From contig JBOHCT010000121.1 of NCBI GenBank assembly GCA_050699055.1, positions 1 to 13,303 of the forward strand: a stretch of 13,303 nt of DNA. Direction: 5' to 3'. The notes under the pieces were generated by a model. The model searched no databases. It saw nothing but the letters and a program-made list of their open reading frames with translations, and had not been told where the DNA came from. This document shows, one piece after another, positions 1 through 7,378 of this stretch (positions within the stretch are counted from its first letter, which is position 1; every line of letters starts with the position of its first letter). A program made the position numbers and the translations under genes. This DNA comes from JBOHCT01 sp050699055. Lineage in GTDB: Bacteria > Actinomycetota > Actinomycetes > Streptosporangiales > JBOHCT01.

Positions 1-866
1 TGCTCGCCGAGGGGCACCTGCTCATCGAGGATGTCCCTGGCGTCGGCAAGACGATGCTGGCCAAGGCTCTCGCGCGTTCCGTCGACTGCTCAGTGCGACG
101 CATTCAGTTCACGCCCGACCTGCTCCCGAGCGACATCACCGGCGTCAGCGTCTTCAATCAGGAGAACCGTCAGTTCGAGTTCAAACCGGGGGCGGTGTTC
201 GCCAACATCGTGGTCGGCGACGAGATCAACCGCGCCTCGCCCAAGACGCAGTCGGCCCTACTCGAATGCATGGAGGAGCGTCAGGTCACCGTCGATACGC
301 GCACCTATCCTCTAGAGGCGCCGTTCATGGTGATCGCGACCCAGAACCCCGTCGAGATGGAAGGCACCTATCCCCTGCCGGAGGCTCAACGCGACCGCTT
401 CACCGCCCGGATCTCGATCGGCTACCCCGCGCGCGACGCCGAGTTCACCATGCTCGACACCCATGGCCAGGTGTCCCCCCTCGACGACCTCGAACCCGTC
501 ACAGATTCCGGCCACGTCGCCAAGCTCGTCCAGGTCGTGCGGTCGGTGTACGTGTCGGAGGCCGTCCGTCGGTACGCGATCGACCTCGTGGCCACGACCC
601 GTACGTCACCGGAGCTCCGGCTCGGCGCGTCGCCACGGGCGACCCTCCACCTCGTCCGTGCCGCGCGGGCACATGCCGCGCTGGACGACCGCGACTACGT
701 TCTTCCCGACGACATCCAAGAGCTCGGCGTCCCGGTGCTCGCCCACCGGCTGCTGCCGACTGCTGAGGCCCAGATCGCCCGCCGGTCTCCGGAGCGGGTC
801 GTGGACGAACTCCTCGAACAGATTCCGGTCCCCGACCACCACTCGAGCAGACGTCATCGACGGTAG
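1..866 (+). CDS. MoxR-family AAA+ ATPase, 5' end outside the window
   Basis: This is the C-terminal part of a MoxR AAA+ ATPase; the reading frame is open from base 3 and the start lies upstream. Visible motifs in order are Walker A (GVGKT, bases 39-53), Walker B with the MoxR signature (VVGDEINRASPKTQSALLE, about bases 211-267), sensor 1 (IATQNP), the arginine-finger segment GTYPLPEAQRDRF, and the C-terminal lid with sensor 2 (GASPRA). Family knowledge: MoxR ATPases are cytoplasmic chaperone-like machines that act with VWA or DUF58 partners to mature or regulate membrane and envelope proteins. The stop is 9 bp before the DUF58 start, and the next gene is a transglutaminase, which is the classic trio. 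About the first 30-50 residues are missing. The family call is secure; the client protein is unknown. Confidence 0.95.
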   Translation, partial: LAEGHLLIEDVPGVGKTMLAKALARSVDCSVRRIQFTPDLLPSDITGVSVFNQENRQFEFKPGAVFANIVVGDEINRASPKTQSALLECMEERQVTVDTRTYPLEAPFMVIATQNPVEMEGTYPLPEAQRDRFTARISIGYPARDAEFTMLDTHGQVSPLDDLEPVTDSGHVAKLVQVVRSVYVSEAVRRYAIDLVATTRTSPELRLGASPRATLHLVRAARAHAALDDRDYVLPDDIQELGVPVLAHRLLPTAEAQIARRSPERVVDELLEQIPVPDHHSSRRHRR

Positions 867-875
867 GAGACGAGG

Positions 876-2165
876 ATGCGGGCCGCTCTCGGCGGACTGA
901 CAGTCCGCGGCCGCTGCTTCGTCGGCGCGGGCATCACCGCCATCCTGCTCGGCGTTGCGCTGGGCCAGGACGACCTGTTTCGTGTGGGCGTTCTCCTCGT
1001 GGCTCTTCCGCTCATCGCCGCGGGCGTGGTGGCCCGCTCCCGCTTCCGCCTGGAGTGCGAACGCCGGCTGGACCCGCAGCGGGTCGCGGTCGGTCAGGAG
1101 ACGACGGTGCGCCTGCGGGTCCGCAGTCTCGCGCGCGTCCCCACGGGCCTACTGCTCGTCGAGGACCAGGTGCCGTACGCGCTCGGCAGCTCGCCGCGCT
1201 TCGTGCTCGGGCGTCTTCAGCCCCGAGGGTCGTGGGAGGTCTCCCATACGGTGAGGTCCGACGTACGAGGACGGTTCCGCCTCGGCCCCTTGTCGGCCAG
1301 GCTTGCCGATCCTTTCGGCCTCGTCGAGCTCAGCCGCTCGTTCGCCGGGACCTCGACGCTCATCGTGACCCCCGCTGTCGTTCCGCTCCAACGTCTCAGG
1401 CTGCTCGGCGACCGGTCGGGAGACGGCGCGAGCCGCAGCCGCGCCATCGCGGTCGCGGGCGAGGACGACGTCGCCACGCGCGAGTACCGTCAAGGCGACG
1501 ACTTGAGACGCGTGCACTGGCCGTCGACGGCGCACTGTGGGGAACTCATGGTGCGGCGCGAGGAGCAGCACTGGCAGAGCAGATGCGTCATGCTGCTCGA
1601 CTCGCGACGCGCCGCGCATCGAGGCGAGGGCCCAGGCTCGTCGTTCGAGTGGGCGGTCTCCGTGGCCGCCTCCGTCGGAGCCCACCTCGCCAGGGACGGC
1701 TACATCCTCAGGCTGTACACCGACGGTGGGCATGCCCTCGATGGCGCGGGGACCTCGGCCGAGGTCAGGCTGCTCGACTTCCTCGCGACCGTCGCCGCGG
1801 CCCGCCGTGCCTCCATCCACGACGCTGTGGCGGCGGTTCAGCGCGAGCGGGCCGAGGGTGTCCTTGTCGCGGTGCTCGGCGCCATGGAGCAGCCGGACGC
1901 CGAGCAGATCGCAGGGCTCGCCCGGGGCGGGGCGAGCTGCGTGGCCCTGCTTCTCGATACGGCTTCGTGGCTGCCACTCGCCGCCCACGCCCGGGAGCGC
2001 GCGCGGGAGGCGTACGACCTGAACGCACGGACGCTCCGGCGAGGAGGGTGGCGTGTCCTTCCTGTCGAGAAGGAGTCTCGGCTCGATCTTCTGTGGACAA
2101 CCACGGGCTCGGGGGCGGACAGCCAGATCCCGGTCTCGGGGGCGGCCCCGGGAGCGGCGCCGTGA
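876..2165 (+). CDS. DUF58 domain membrane protein, MoxR partner
   Basis: A 429-residue DUF58 protein. The ATG at 876 follows a purine-rich GGAGACGAGG ribosome-binding site that overlaps the end of moxR. Two N-terminal membrane segments (about residues 13-31 and 35-53) are followed by a beta-rich region and then the DUF58 core, with EYRQGDDLRRVHWPSTA around residues 205-218 (His214-Trp215). A von Willebrand A-like fold follows, starting at VMLLDSRRAAH. The first metal-site motif is not a canonical DxSxS, so metal binding may be absent; I infer this from sequence only. Family knowledge: DUF58 proteins are the usual partners of MoxR ATPases and are anchored in the membrane facing the cytoplasm. 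The stop codon overlaps the next gene's GTG by 4 nt (GTGA), implying translational coupling. Confidence 0.92.
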   Translation: MRAALGGLTVRGRCFVGAGITAILLGVALGQDDLFRVGVLLVALPLIAAGVVARSRFRLECERRLDPQRVAVGQETTVRLRVRSLARVPTGLLLVEDQVPYALGSSPRFVLGRLQPRGSWEVSHTVRSDVRGRFRLGPLSARLADPFGLVELSRSFAGTSTLIVTPAVVPLQRLRLLGDRSGDGASRSRAIAVAGEDDVATREYRQGDDLRRVHWPSTAHCGELMVRREEQHWQSRCVMLLDSRRAAHRGEGPGSSFEWAVSVAASVGAHLARDGYILRLYTDGGHALDGAGTSAEVRLLDFLATVAAARRASIHDAVAAVQRERAEGVLVAVLGAMEQPDAEQIAGLARGGASCVALLLDTASWLPLAAHARERAREAYDLNARTLRRGGWRVLPVEKESRLDLLWTTTGSGADSQIPVSGAAPGAAP

Positions 2166-4543
2166 GCTCGACCCTGCGTCTGACGCTGCTCGCGGCACTC
2201 GCCACGATTCTCGGCTCCGTCGCGCTGTACCCACTCTTCGTGAACGGGGGATGGTTCCCGCGGTGTGTCGCGGCCGTCGTCGTCGTGGCGGCAGCGAACG
2301 ACCTGGCGCGACGGCTGCGGTTCCCCACGCTCCTCGTACCCGTCGCCGGGGCGGTGGCGCTGCTGTGCCTGCTCACCGGGCTGTTCGCCGGCCACCAGGG
2401 GTTGGCCGTCGTCATCCCGACTCCCGAGTCGTGGGGACGGCTGACCGGACTGCTTGGCCAGGGGTTCCGTGCCATCCCCCGATACGCGGCGCCGGTTCCC
2501 CCGACCCCTGGAATCGCTCTCATCACGGTCGGCGGTGTCGGCATCGTCGCGATACTCGTCGACCTGTTCGCGGTACGGCTCCGCCATACCGCCCTCGCGG
2601 GGCTCCCGCTGCTCGCCCTGTTCAGCGTGACCGGATCGATCCGCGCCGACGGAGCCGGCTGGCTGCCGTTCGTCGTCGGCGCCGCCGGTTACCTCCTCCT
2701 GCTCGTCGTGGATGGGCACGAGCGCCTTCGTCGGTGGGGGCGTTCGGCATTCCCGCCACGCCCCACGGCACGGACCGTGGACACGGGCTCGCTGGCCGCG
2801 AACGGGCGGCGGATCGGGCTGACCGCGCTCGCCTTCGCGTTGTTCGTGCCTCTCGTCGTCCCCGATCTCGCCCCGGGTGCCTTCCTCTCGGGCAGGGGGT
2901 TCGCTTCCGGTAAGGGGGTGGGCCCGGTCATGGCGCCTGATCCTTTCGTGAGCCTGAAGCGGGAGCTGAAACTCCCCGGCGATCACGTGGTGCTGCGCTA
3001 CCACACCGGAGACCCGTCACCGGACTACTTCCGGATGTACACGCTGAGCGCCTTCGACGGCGTCCGGTGGACGATGCGGCCGTTCCGGCGGGGCGGTCAC
3101 GCGCTCTCGGACGAGAAGCTGCCCCGCGCGCCCGGCCTCTTCGACGGCATCAAGGCGCGCAAGGTGACGACCCGCGTCACTGTCAACCCAGACGTACGAG
3201 ACCTGCGCGTTCTCCCCGTTCCGTATCCTCCTGTCGAGGTACAGATCGGGGGCGACTGGCGCTACAACGGCTCCTCGCTGGTTGTCTACTCCACCCATGA
3301 CGTCGCCGAAGGCCGCAGCTACCTGGTACGAAGCCTGCACCTCGAGCCAACCCCAGCGGACCTGCGCAGCGCGGCGACACCGCCGAGCGAGGTCACGCGG
3401 CAGTACCTTCGCGTGCCCGATCGCCTGCCGGACATCGTGCAGAGGCTCGCGCACAAGGTGACTAAGGACGAACCGACGCCGTATGACAAGGCGGTGGCGC
3501 TGCAGCAGTGGTTCGCGGACTCGGGGACGTTCACGTACACGCTCAGGTCGTCGACGAACAGCAGCCTTCCCGCGCTCGTCGCCTTCCTCCGCGACCGCAA
3601 GGGTTACTGCCAGCAGTTCGCCGCGACGATGGCGCTCATGGCGCGCGTCCTGGGCATCCCGTCACGCGTGGACGTCGGCTACACCGCGGGCGCACAGGTC
3701 GACACCCACGAGTGGGAGGTGACCACGCACGACGCACACGCCTGGCCCGAGCTTTACTTCGAGGGCGTCGGGTGGGTCCGTTTCGAGCCTTCGCCGGCGG
3801 GTGGTCAGCCGTCGGCGAGTGTCCCCCTCTACACCGAGCCGATGCTCTCCGCTCCCCAGGCGTCCGGGCCCGGGGACACCGCGGGCGCGGTCGGGTCCAG
3901 CGACGCGTTGCGCCCAGGCGAGCTGGAACGCAAGGACCCGCGGCTCGGCCGCGCCAACCCCGACCGGGGCCTACCCGGCACGATCAGCGCCCAGCCCGCC
4001 CCGCCTGAGCGCGGCCCCCCTCTCGGACTCGTGATCGGCGTCCTGGCCGCCGCGGTGCTGGCGTGCGTACCCGTGGCGCTGCGTCAGGGCACGCGGCGAC
4101 GCAGGTGGGCGGCGGCCACCACCGACTCGGGGCGGGCCGAGGCCGCCTGGATGGAACTGCGTGACGACGCCCTGGACCTCGGCCTGCCCTGGCGCACCAC
4201 CGACAGCCCGCGCGCCGTTGCCAGGACCCTCTCCGAGCACGCGGCGCTCGACGAGGCGGGACGTGCCGCGGTCGGGCGCGTGGCTGGGGTACAGGAACGC
4301 GCCTTGTACGCGCGTGTGCCGGGCGAGAGCCGCGAGGTTGCCACGGACAGCAAGGCGGCGCGGCAGGCACTGCGGTCGTCGGCCGGACGGTGGCGCCGGT
4401 GGCGTGCCAGTCTGCTGCCGGTGTCGACGTTCACGGCAGCACGCCGCGTGCTCGGCGCCGTGCTGGATACCGTCGATATCGCTGAGGAGGCGGTACGCCG
4501 CACGTGGACGCGGCTCACGCGTACGGTCACCCGAGGAGGCTAA
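2162..4543 (+). CDS. TgpA-like transmembrane transglutaminase with DUF4129 tail
   Basis: A 793-residue protein. I chose the GTG at 2162 because it overlaps the DUF58 stop (GTGA) and because the hydrophobic N-terminus begins right there; the frame is open far upstream, but that part is only a shadow of DUF58. About seven membrane segments lie in residues 6-236. An extracytoplasmic region follows, with a transglutaminase core: GYCQQFA (Cys483), DAHAWPEL (His526) and WVRFEPSP, where Glu542 stands at the usual Asp position. One more membrane helix lies at about 620-641, then a cytoplasmic DUF4129-type tail (about 655-730, AAWMELRDDALDLGLPW). Family knowledge: such proteins sit beside MoxR and DUF58 genes and are proposed to act on peptides or cell-wall protein cross-links outside the membrane; the natural substrate is not established. 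It is the last gene of the plus-strand operon. Confidence 0.92.
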   Translation: MSSTLRLTLLAALATILGSVALYPLFVNGGWFPRCVAAVVVVAAANDLARRLRFPTLLVPVAGAVALLCLLTGLFAGHQGLAVVIPTPESWGRLTGLLGQGFRAIPRYAAPVPPTPGIALITVGGVGIVAILVDLFAVRLRHTALAGLPLLALFSVTGSIRADGAGWLPFVVGAAGYLLLLVVDGHERLRRWGRSAFPPRPTARTVDTGSLAANGRRIGLTALAFALFVPLVVPDLAPGAFLSGRGFASGKGVGPVMAPDPFVSLKRELKLPGDHVVLRYHTGDPSPDYFRMYTLSAFDGVRWTMRPFRRGGHALSDEKLPRAPGLFDGIKARKVTTRVTVNPDVRDLRVLPVPYPPVEVQIGGDWRYNGSSLVVYSTHDVAEGRSYLVRSLHLEPTPADLRSAATPPSEVTRQYLRVPDRLPDIVQRLAHKVTKDEPTPYDKAVALQQWFADSGTFTYTLRSSTNSSLPALVAFLRDRKGYCQQFAATMALMARVLGIPSRVDVGYTAGAQVDTHEWEVTTHDAHAWPELYFEGVGWVRFEPSPAGGQPSASVPLYTEPMLSAPQASGPGDTAGAVGSSDALRPGELERKDPRLGRANPDRGLPGTISAQPAPPERGPPLGLVIGVLAAAVLACVPVALRQGTRRRRWAAATTDSGRAEAAWMELRDDALDLGLPWRTTDSPRAVARTLSEHAALDEAGRAAVGRVAGVQERALYARVPGESREVATDSKAARQALRSSAGRWRRWRASLLPVSTFTAARRVLGAVLDTVDIAEEAVRRTWTRLTRTVTRGG

Positions 4544-4567
4544 GGGGCCGCCCAGAGAGCTCCGCCG

Positions 4568-4972
4568 TTACGGGCCGCCGTCACGCCGATGCTGCCACCG
4601 CTCCTCTATCCGTTGCATGAAACTGGTACGCGCCGAACCGGGCGAGCGTGTGGGTCGGCGCTGCCGCGCCGTCCGCGGCGGCGCCTTTTCACCGCCCGCG
4701 CCGTTCGCCCGCTTCCAGCTCGACAGTCCCCATACGCAGCAGGCCAACATGACCAGGAAGCCGATCACACCGACTGGAATGATCTTGGAAATGACGCCTG
4801 CGAGGAGCAGGCCCACACCGGCCACGAACCCGATCGCGGCCTGAATGATACGTCGCCGATAATGAGTACGCGGGTCCGTCGTCCGCACCGTATGGGCGAA
4901 CTTCGGGTCCTCGGTGTACAGCGCCCGCTCGATCTGGTCGAGTAGACGCTGCTCGTGCTCAGAGAGCGGCAC
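4568..4972 (-). CDS. DUF3040 small membrane protein
   Basis: A 134-residue protein typical of the actinobacterial DUF3040 family. I chose the GTG at 4972 because it gives the family's usual N-terminus MPLSEHEQRLLDQIE and follows a GGGAGG site by 4 nt; a GTG 24 nt upstream lies before this site. A short cytoplasmic amphipathic head (residues 1-40, with LYTEDPKFA) precedes two membrane helices (about 42-61 and 64-85). A basic, low-complexity tail follows (about 90-134). Its function is unknown across the family. It is transcribed toward the transglutaminase operon, and the two stop codons are only 24 bp apart. It lies downstream of dinB but probably has its own promoter in the 259-bp gap. Confidence 0.9.
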   Translation of the reverse strand: MPLSEHEQRLLDQIERALYTEDPKFAHTVRTTDPRTHYRRRIIQAAIGFVAGVGLLLAGVISKIIPVGVIGFLVMLACCVWGLSSWKRANGAGGEKAPPRTARQRRPTRSPGSARTSFMQRIEERWQHRRDGGP

Positions 4973-5038
4973 GGCGCCTCCCAAGGACGGTCCCACAGGG
5001 CCTCGTTGCCCTACAAAGCCTCGTCTCTGTTACTGCCC

Positions 5039-5066
5039 AGAATACGGGTACCTCTCACCCCGGCAA
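5039..5066 (-). promoter_or_regulatory. Candidate sigma-70-type promoter for the DUF3040 gene
   Basis: Reading on the minus strand, TTGCCG (5066-5061) and TATTCT (5044-5039) are separated by 16 bp. Each matches the housekeeping consensus at about four of six positions. A start about 7 nt downstream of the -10 would give a leader of roughly 60 nt before the GTG at 4972. The area is less G+C-rich than its surroundings. It is inferred from pattern only. Confidence 0.4.
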
Positions 5067-5070
5067 AGCC

Positions 5071-5090
5071 GTCCGTTCAAGCGAACGTAC
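5071..5090. promoter_or_regulatory. Palindrome upstream of the DUF3040 promoter, possible operator
   Basis: A 20-bp inverted repeat with a 4-bp spacer. The core is CGTTC-AAGC-GAACG (5074-5087), and two more base pairs match outside a single mismatch, so 7 of 8 positions pair per arm. It starts 4 bp upstream of the candidate -35, a usual place for a regulator site. The regulator is unknown. The arms run opposite to the actinobacterial LexA box (GAAC-N4-GTTC), so it is not called an SOS box. Confidence 0.3.
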
Positions 5091-5105
5091 CTGAGCGGCC
5101 TTCGG

Positions 5106-5134
5106 GGGCGCTGCACGGGTCAGGCCCGGCGCCC
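5106..5134 (-). terminator. Weak G+C-rich hairpin between dinB and the DUF3040 promoter
   Basis: GGGCGC (5106-5111) pairs with GCGCCC (5129-5134), and an inner CGGG/CCCG pair (5116-5119 with 5125-5128) closes a 5-nt loop. There is no following U-run. It lies downstream of dinB and upstream of the DUF3040 promoter, so it could serve as a second terminator, but such hairpins arise easily by chance in G+C-rich DNA. Confidence 0.25.
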
Positions 5135-5200
5135 GACGGATCGGTCACACCCTGGTCACCCTGGCCCGCCCCATCGGACACCCCACGCGACCCACACCCG

Positions 5201-5230
5201 GCGTCCCACAGGTCACGTCGGCCGGGACGC
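5201..5230 (-). terminator. Hairpin just after dinB, possible terminator
   Basis: GCGTCCC (5201-5207) and GGGACGC (5224-5230) form a perfect 7-bp stem with a 16-nt loop. In the dinB direction it begins 1 nt after the stop codon. An alternative stem (5197-5202 with 5221-5226) overlaps it. No U-tract follows, which is common for actinobacterial terminators but leaves the call uncertain. Confidence 0.35.
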
Positions 5231-5231
5231 A

Positions 5232-6470
5232 CTACTCAGCCACTCCATCGATCTCGACAAGTGTCGCCGGCCGGACCGCGCCGGCACCGAACCGATCGGC
5301 GGCCCGGTCGGCGGCGCGTTCCGCCTCCCGCCAGGAGGCAGGCCGCTCGTCGAGGGCAAGCTGACGTGGGGCCAAGCGCTCGTCGCAGAGCTGCTCAACG
5401 CGGACACCGACGAGTCGGATCCGCGCCCTGTCGATGCCGAGGGCGTCGTACAGGCCACGGGTCGTGGCGTAGATGTCCCGAGCGACGTCTGTCGGGTCGG
5501 CGAGGGTACGCGCACGGGTGATCGTACGGAAGTTGGCGAACCTGAGCTTGAGACTCACCGTGCGCCCGGTCTGACCGCTCGCGCGCAGGCGCGCGGCGGT
5601 GCGCTCGGAGAGACGCAGCAGCTCGCGGCGGATCGTATCGGGGTCGTCGACGTCGCGCGGAAACGTCTCCTCCGCACCGATGCTGCGATCGGGCTCATCG
5701 GCCACGACCGGGCTCTCGTCACGCCCCCACGCGAGCGCCGCCAGCCGACCTCCCACGGCGCCCCCCAACTCGCGCTGGAGAGTCGCGACGGGGGTGTGGG
5801 CGACGTCGCCGATCGTACGCAGGCCAAGACGGGTGAGGGAGTCCTCCGTCCGCTCCCCCACACCCCACAGCAGTGCGACGGGCAAACGATGCAGGAACTC
5901 CACGACACCGTCGCGGGGCACGACGAGCAGCCCATCGGGCTTGCAACGGACGGAGGCGAGCTTGGCGACGAACTTCGTGCCCGCGACCCCCACCGAGCAG
6001 GTGATGCCCTGCTCATCGACCACCTGGGCACGGATCATCGCGCCGATCTCGGCCGGACGTCCCAGCCGGCGCACGGCCCCCGAGACATCGAGGAACGCCT
6101 CGTCGAGCGCAAGCGGCGCCACCTGGGGTGTGACGGAGCGGAAGATGTCTATGACGGCGGCGGACACGCGAGCGTATTTGGCGTGGTCAGGGGGAATCAC
6201 CGCCGCGTGCGGGCACAGCCTGCGGGCGCGTGTCATCGGCATCGCGGAGTGGACGCCGAAACCGCGGGCTTCGTAGGTCGCTGACAGCACGACACCTCTG
6301 GTCGCGGCGGCCCCGACGATCACCGGACGTCCCTTGAGCTCCGGTCGCTCCAGCAGTTCGACGCTAGCGTAGAAGGCGTCCATGTCGACGTGGAGGATGC
6401 CGCAGCCGGTGTCGTCACCCGGTGGGCCGGCGGGCGGACCTGGACGGCTCAGCTGCTGGCGCCGGCTCAC
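5232..6470 (-). CDS. dinB: DNA polymerase IV (Y-family translesion polymerase)
   Basis: A 412-residue Y-family polymerase that copies damaged templates without proofreading. Catalytic residues are visible: Asp29 in HVDMDAFYASVE, and Asp123-Glu124 in LALDEAFLDVSG. Tyr34 is at the steric-gate position (Phe13 in E. coli Pol IV). The helix-hairpin-helix region (LLWGVGERTEDSLTRLGLRTIGD, about 200-222) and the little-finger domain follow. The segment RQLALDE (about 369-375) sits where a beta-clamp-binding motif is expected, but lacks the usual terminal Phe/Leu. The GTG start at 6470 overlaps the methyltransferase stop (GTGA), and a G-rich SD-like run lies 10 nt upstream. There is a 24-residue extension before the catalytic domain. 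No SOS box is seen nearby; expression probably follows the upstream gene. Confidence 0.95.
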   Translation of the reverse strand: MSRRQQLSRPGPPAGPPGDDTGCGILHVDMDAFYASVELLERPELKGRPVIVGAAATRGVVLSATYEARGFGVHSAMPMTRARRLCPHAAVIPPDHAKYARVSAAVIDIFRSVTPQVAPLALDEAFLDVSGAVRRLGRPAEIGAMIRAQVVDEQGITCSVGVAGTKFVAKLASVRCKPDGLLVVPRDGVVEFLHRLPVALLWGVGERTEDSLTRLGLRTIGDVAHTPVATLQRELGGAVGGRLAALAWGRDESPVVADEPDRSIGAEETFPRDVDDPDTIRRELLRLSERTAARLRASGQTGRTVSLKLRFANFRTITRARTLADPTDVARDIYATTRGLYDALGIDRARIRLVGVRVEQLCDERLAPRQLALDERPASWREAERAADRAADRFGAGAVRPATLVEIDGVAE

Positions 6471-7261
6471 GCGTCACCATCCCCCTGGCCATCTCCCCGG
6501 CCATCCCCCTGGCAGTGGCCGAGGACGTGCAGCTGGGTCGCGACGCAACGCAGGTCCGCGTGCCCGGCGGCGGTGGTCTCGAGTGCGAGCAGCGCGTCGC
6601 CCGCACCGGTCTCACCGTCGACGAGCCCACCGGGGAGCAGATCGGCGAAGATACGGACACCATGGGTGACGCCGACACTCAAGCCCGCCCCCTCGACCAG
6701 CGCGACGAGAGCGGGGAGCGTGAAGCGGCGCGGGACCGGGTCGGCCGCGCCCCATCGGCCGTCAGGGTCGGTGAGCGCGCGGCGCGCCTCGTCGAAGTAC
6801 CCGAGAAGGGCACGGTGCAGCGCGGCGGCCGTACGGTTGGCGGCGAGCACGCTGGCCGTCCCGCCCCGCCGCAGCGTCCGGGCCACCAGGGCCAGTGCCT
6901 TGGGCGGGTCGTCGACAACCTCGAGCACGCTGTGGCAGAGCGCCAGGTCGATGCTCCCCTCGCCGACGAGCGCGGGGATGTCGTCGGTGTCGCCCTGACG
7001 GGCGCGCACCCGCCCCGTGACGTCCGCCTCGGCGGCCCGTCGCTCCAGAGCCGCCAGGGAGTTTGGACTGGGATCGACAACGGTGACGGTATGACCGAGC
7101 TCGGCGAGAGGGACGGCGAAACCGCCGGTGCCGCCACCGACGTCGAGCACGTCGAGTCCGTCACGCCGGGTGGCGGACGACCGTGCGGCCAGCGACCGGC
7201 GCAGCGCGTCCCACACCACCGCGGTGCGTACGGCGCTCGGGGCGCGCGGCCGCTCGGTCAC
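6467..7261 (-). CDS. Class I SAM-dependent methyltransferase, distantly CmoM/SmtA-like
   Basis: A 264-residue Rossmann-fold methyltransferase. Motif I is VLDVGGGTGGFAVP (about residues 38-51), the acidic SAM-ribose residue is Asp63 in TVVDPSPNSL, and later motifs are QGDTDDIPAL and SIDLALCHSVLEVVDDP. The C-terminal segments GVRIFADLLPGG and LLALE...LHVLG resemble the tRNA wobble-uridine methyltransferase CmoM (SmtA), but I infer this from memory, so no symbol is given. I chose the GTG at 7261 because AGGGAGG lies 5 nt upstream; an in-frame GTG at 7294 has no such site. The C-terminus is a low-complexity QGDG/RGDG repeat. The stop codon overlaps the dinB start, so the two are probably co-translated. 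Confidence 0.85.
   Translation of the reverse strand: MTERPRAPSAVRTAVVWDALRRSLAARSSATRRDGLDVLDVGGGTGGFAVPLAELGHTVTVVDPSPNSLAALERRAAEADVTGRVRARQGDTDDIPALVGEGSIDLALCHSVLEVVDDPPKALALVARTLRRGGTASVLAANRTAAALHRALLGYFDEARRALTDPDGRWGAADPVPRRFTLPALVALVEGAGLSVGVTHGVRIFADLLPGGLVDGETGAGDALLALETTAAGHADLRCVATQLHVLGHCQGDGRGDGQGDGDA
6478..6513. repeat. Three tandem 12-bp repeats in the methyltransferase 3' end
   Basis: Units at 6478-6489, 6490-6501 and 6502-6513 read CATCCCCCTGGC, CATCTCCCCGGC and CATCCCCCTGGC. The outer two are identical and the middle one differs at two positions. On the coding strand they specify the tetrapeptide repeat QGDG-RGDG-QGDG at the end of the methyltransferase. They also supply G-rich tracts 10 nt and more upstream of the dinB GTG. 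Confidence 0.85.
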
Positions 7262-7303
7262 GCTGGCCTCCCTCGTGTCCTCTTCACCCTGCACGGTGAG
7301 ACC

Positions 7304-7309
7304 AGACTA
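7304..7309 (-). promoter_or_regulatory. Possible -10 element for the methyltransferase-dinB pair
   Basis: TAGTCT on the minus strand fits the actinobacterial TAnnnT pattern and would start RNA near 7297, about 35 nt before the chosen GTG at 7261. No good -35 is seen 16-18 bp upstream, so this is a weak call. Confidence 0.25.
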
Positions 7310-7378
7310 ACCGCGGCCCACGACACCGAGCCCCTCCTCGACGGCAGCCGACGGCCCACGCGCTACTACATCCGAAAC

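Noticed and set aside
1055..2161. Upstream extension of the transglutaminase frame
   Set aside because: It overlaps the DUF58 gene entirely and reads as low-complexity Arg/Pro/Ala; the true start is the coupled GTG at 2162.
5074..5087. LexA (SOS) box near dinB and DUF3040
   Set aside because: The palindrome is GTTC-N4-GAAC, the reverse arrangement of the GAAC-N4-GTTC box, and it is downstream of dinB.
4914..6284. Long plus-strand reading frame opposite dinB
   Set aside because: Lies antisense to a well-supported dinB gene; the open frame reflects high G+C, and its translation is Arg/Pro/Gly-rich without family motifs.
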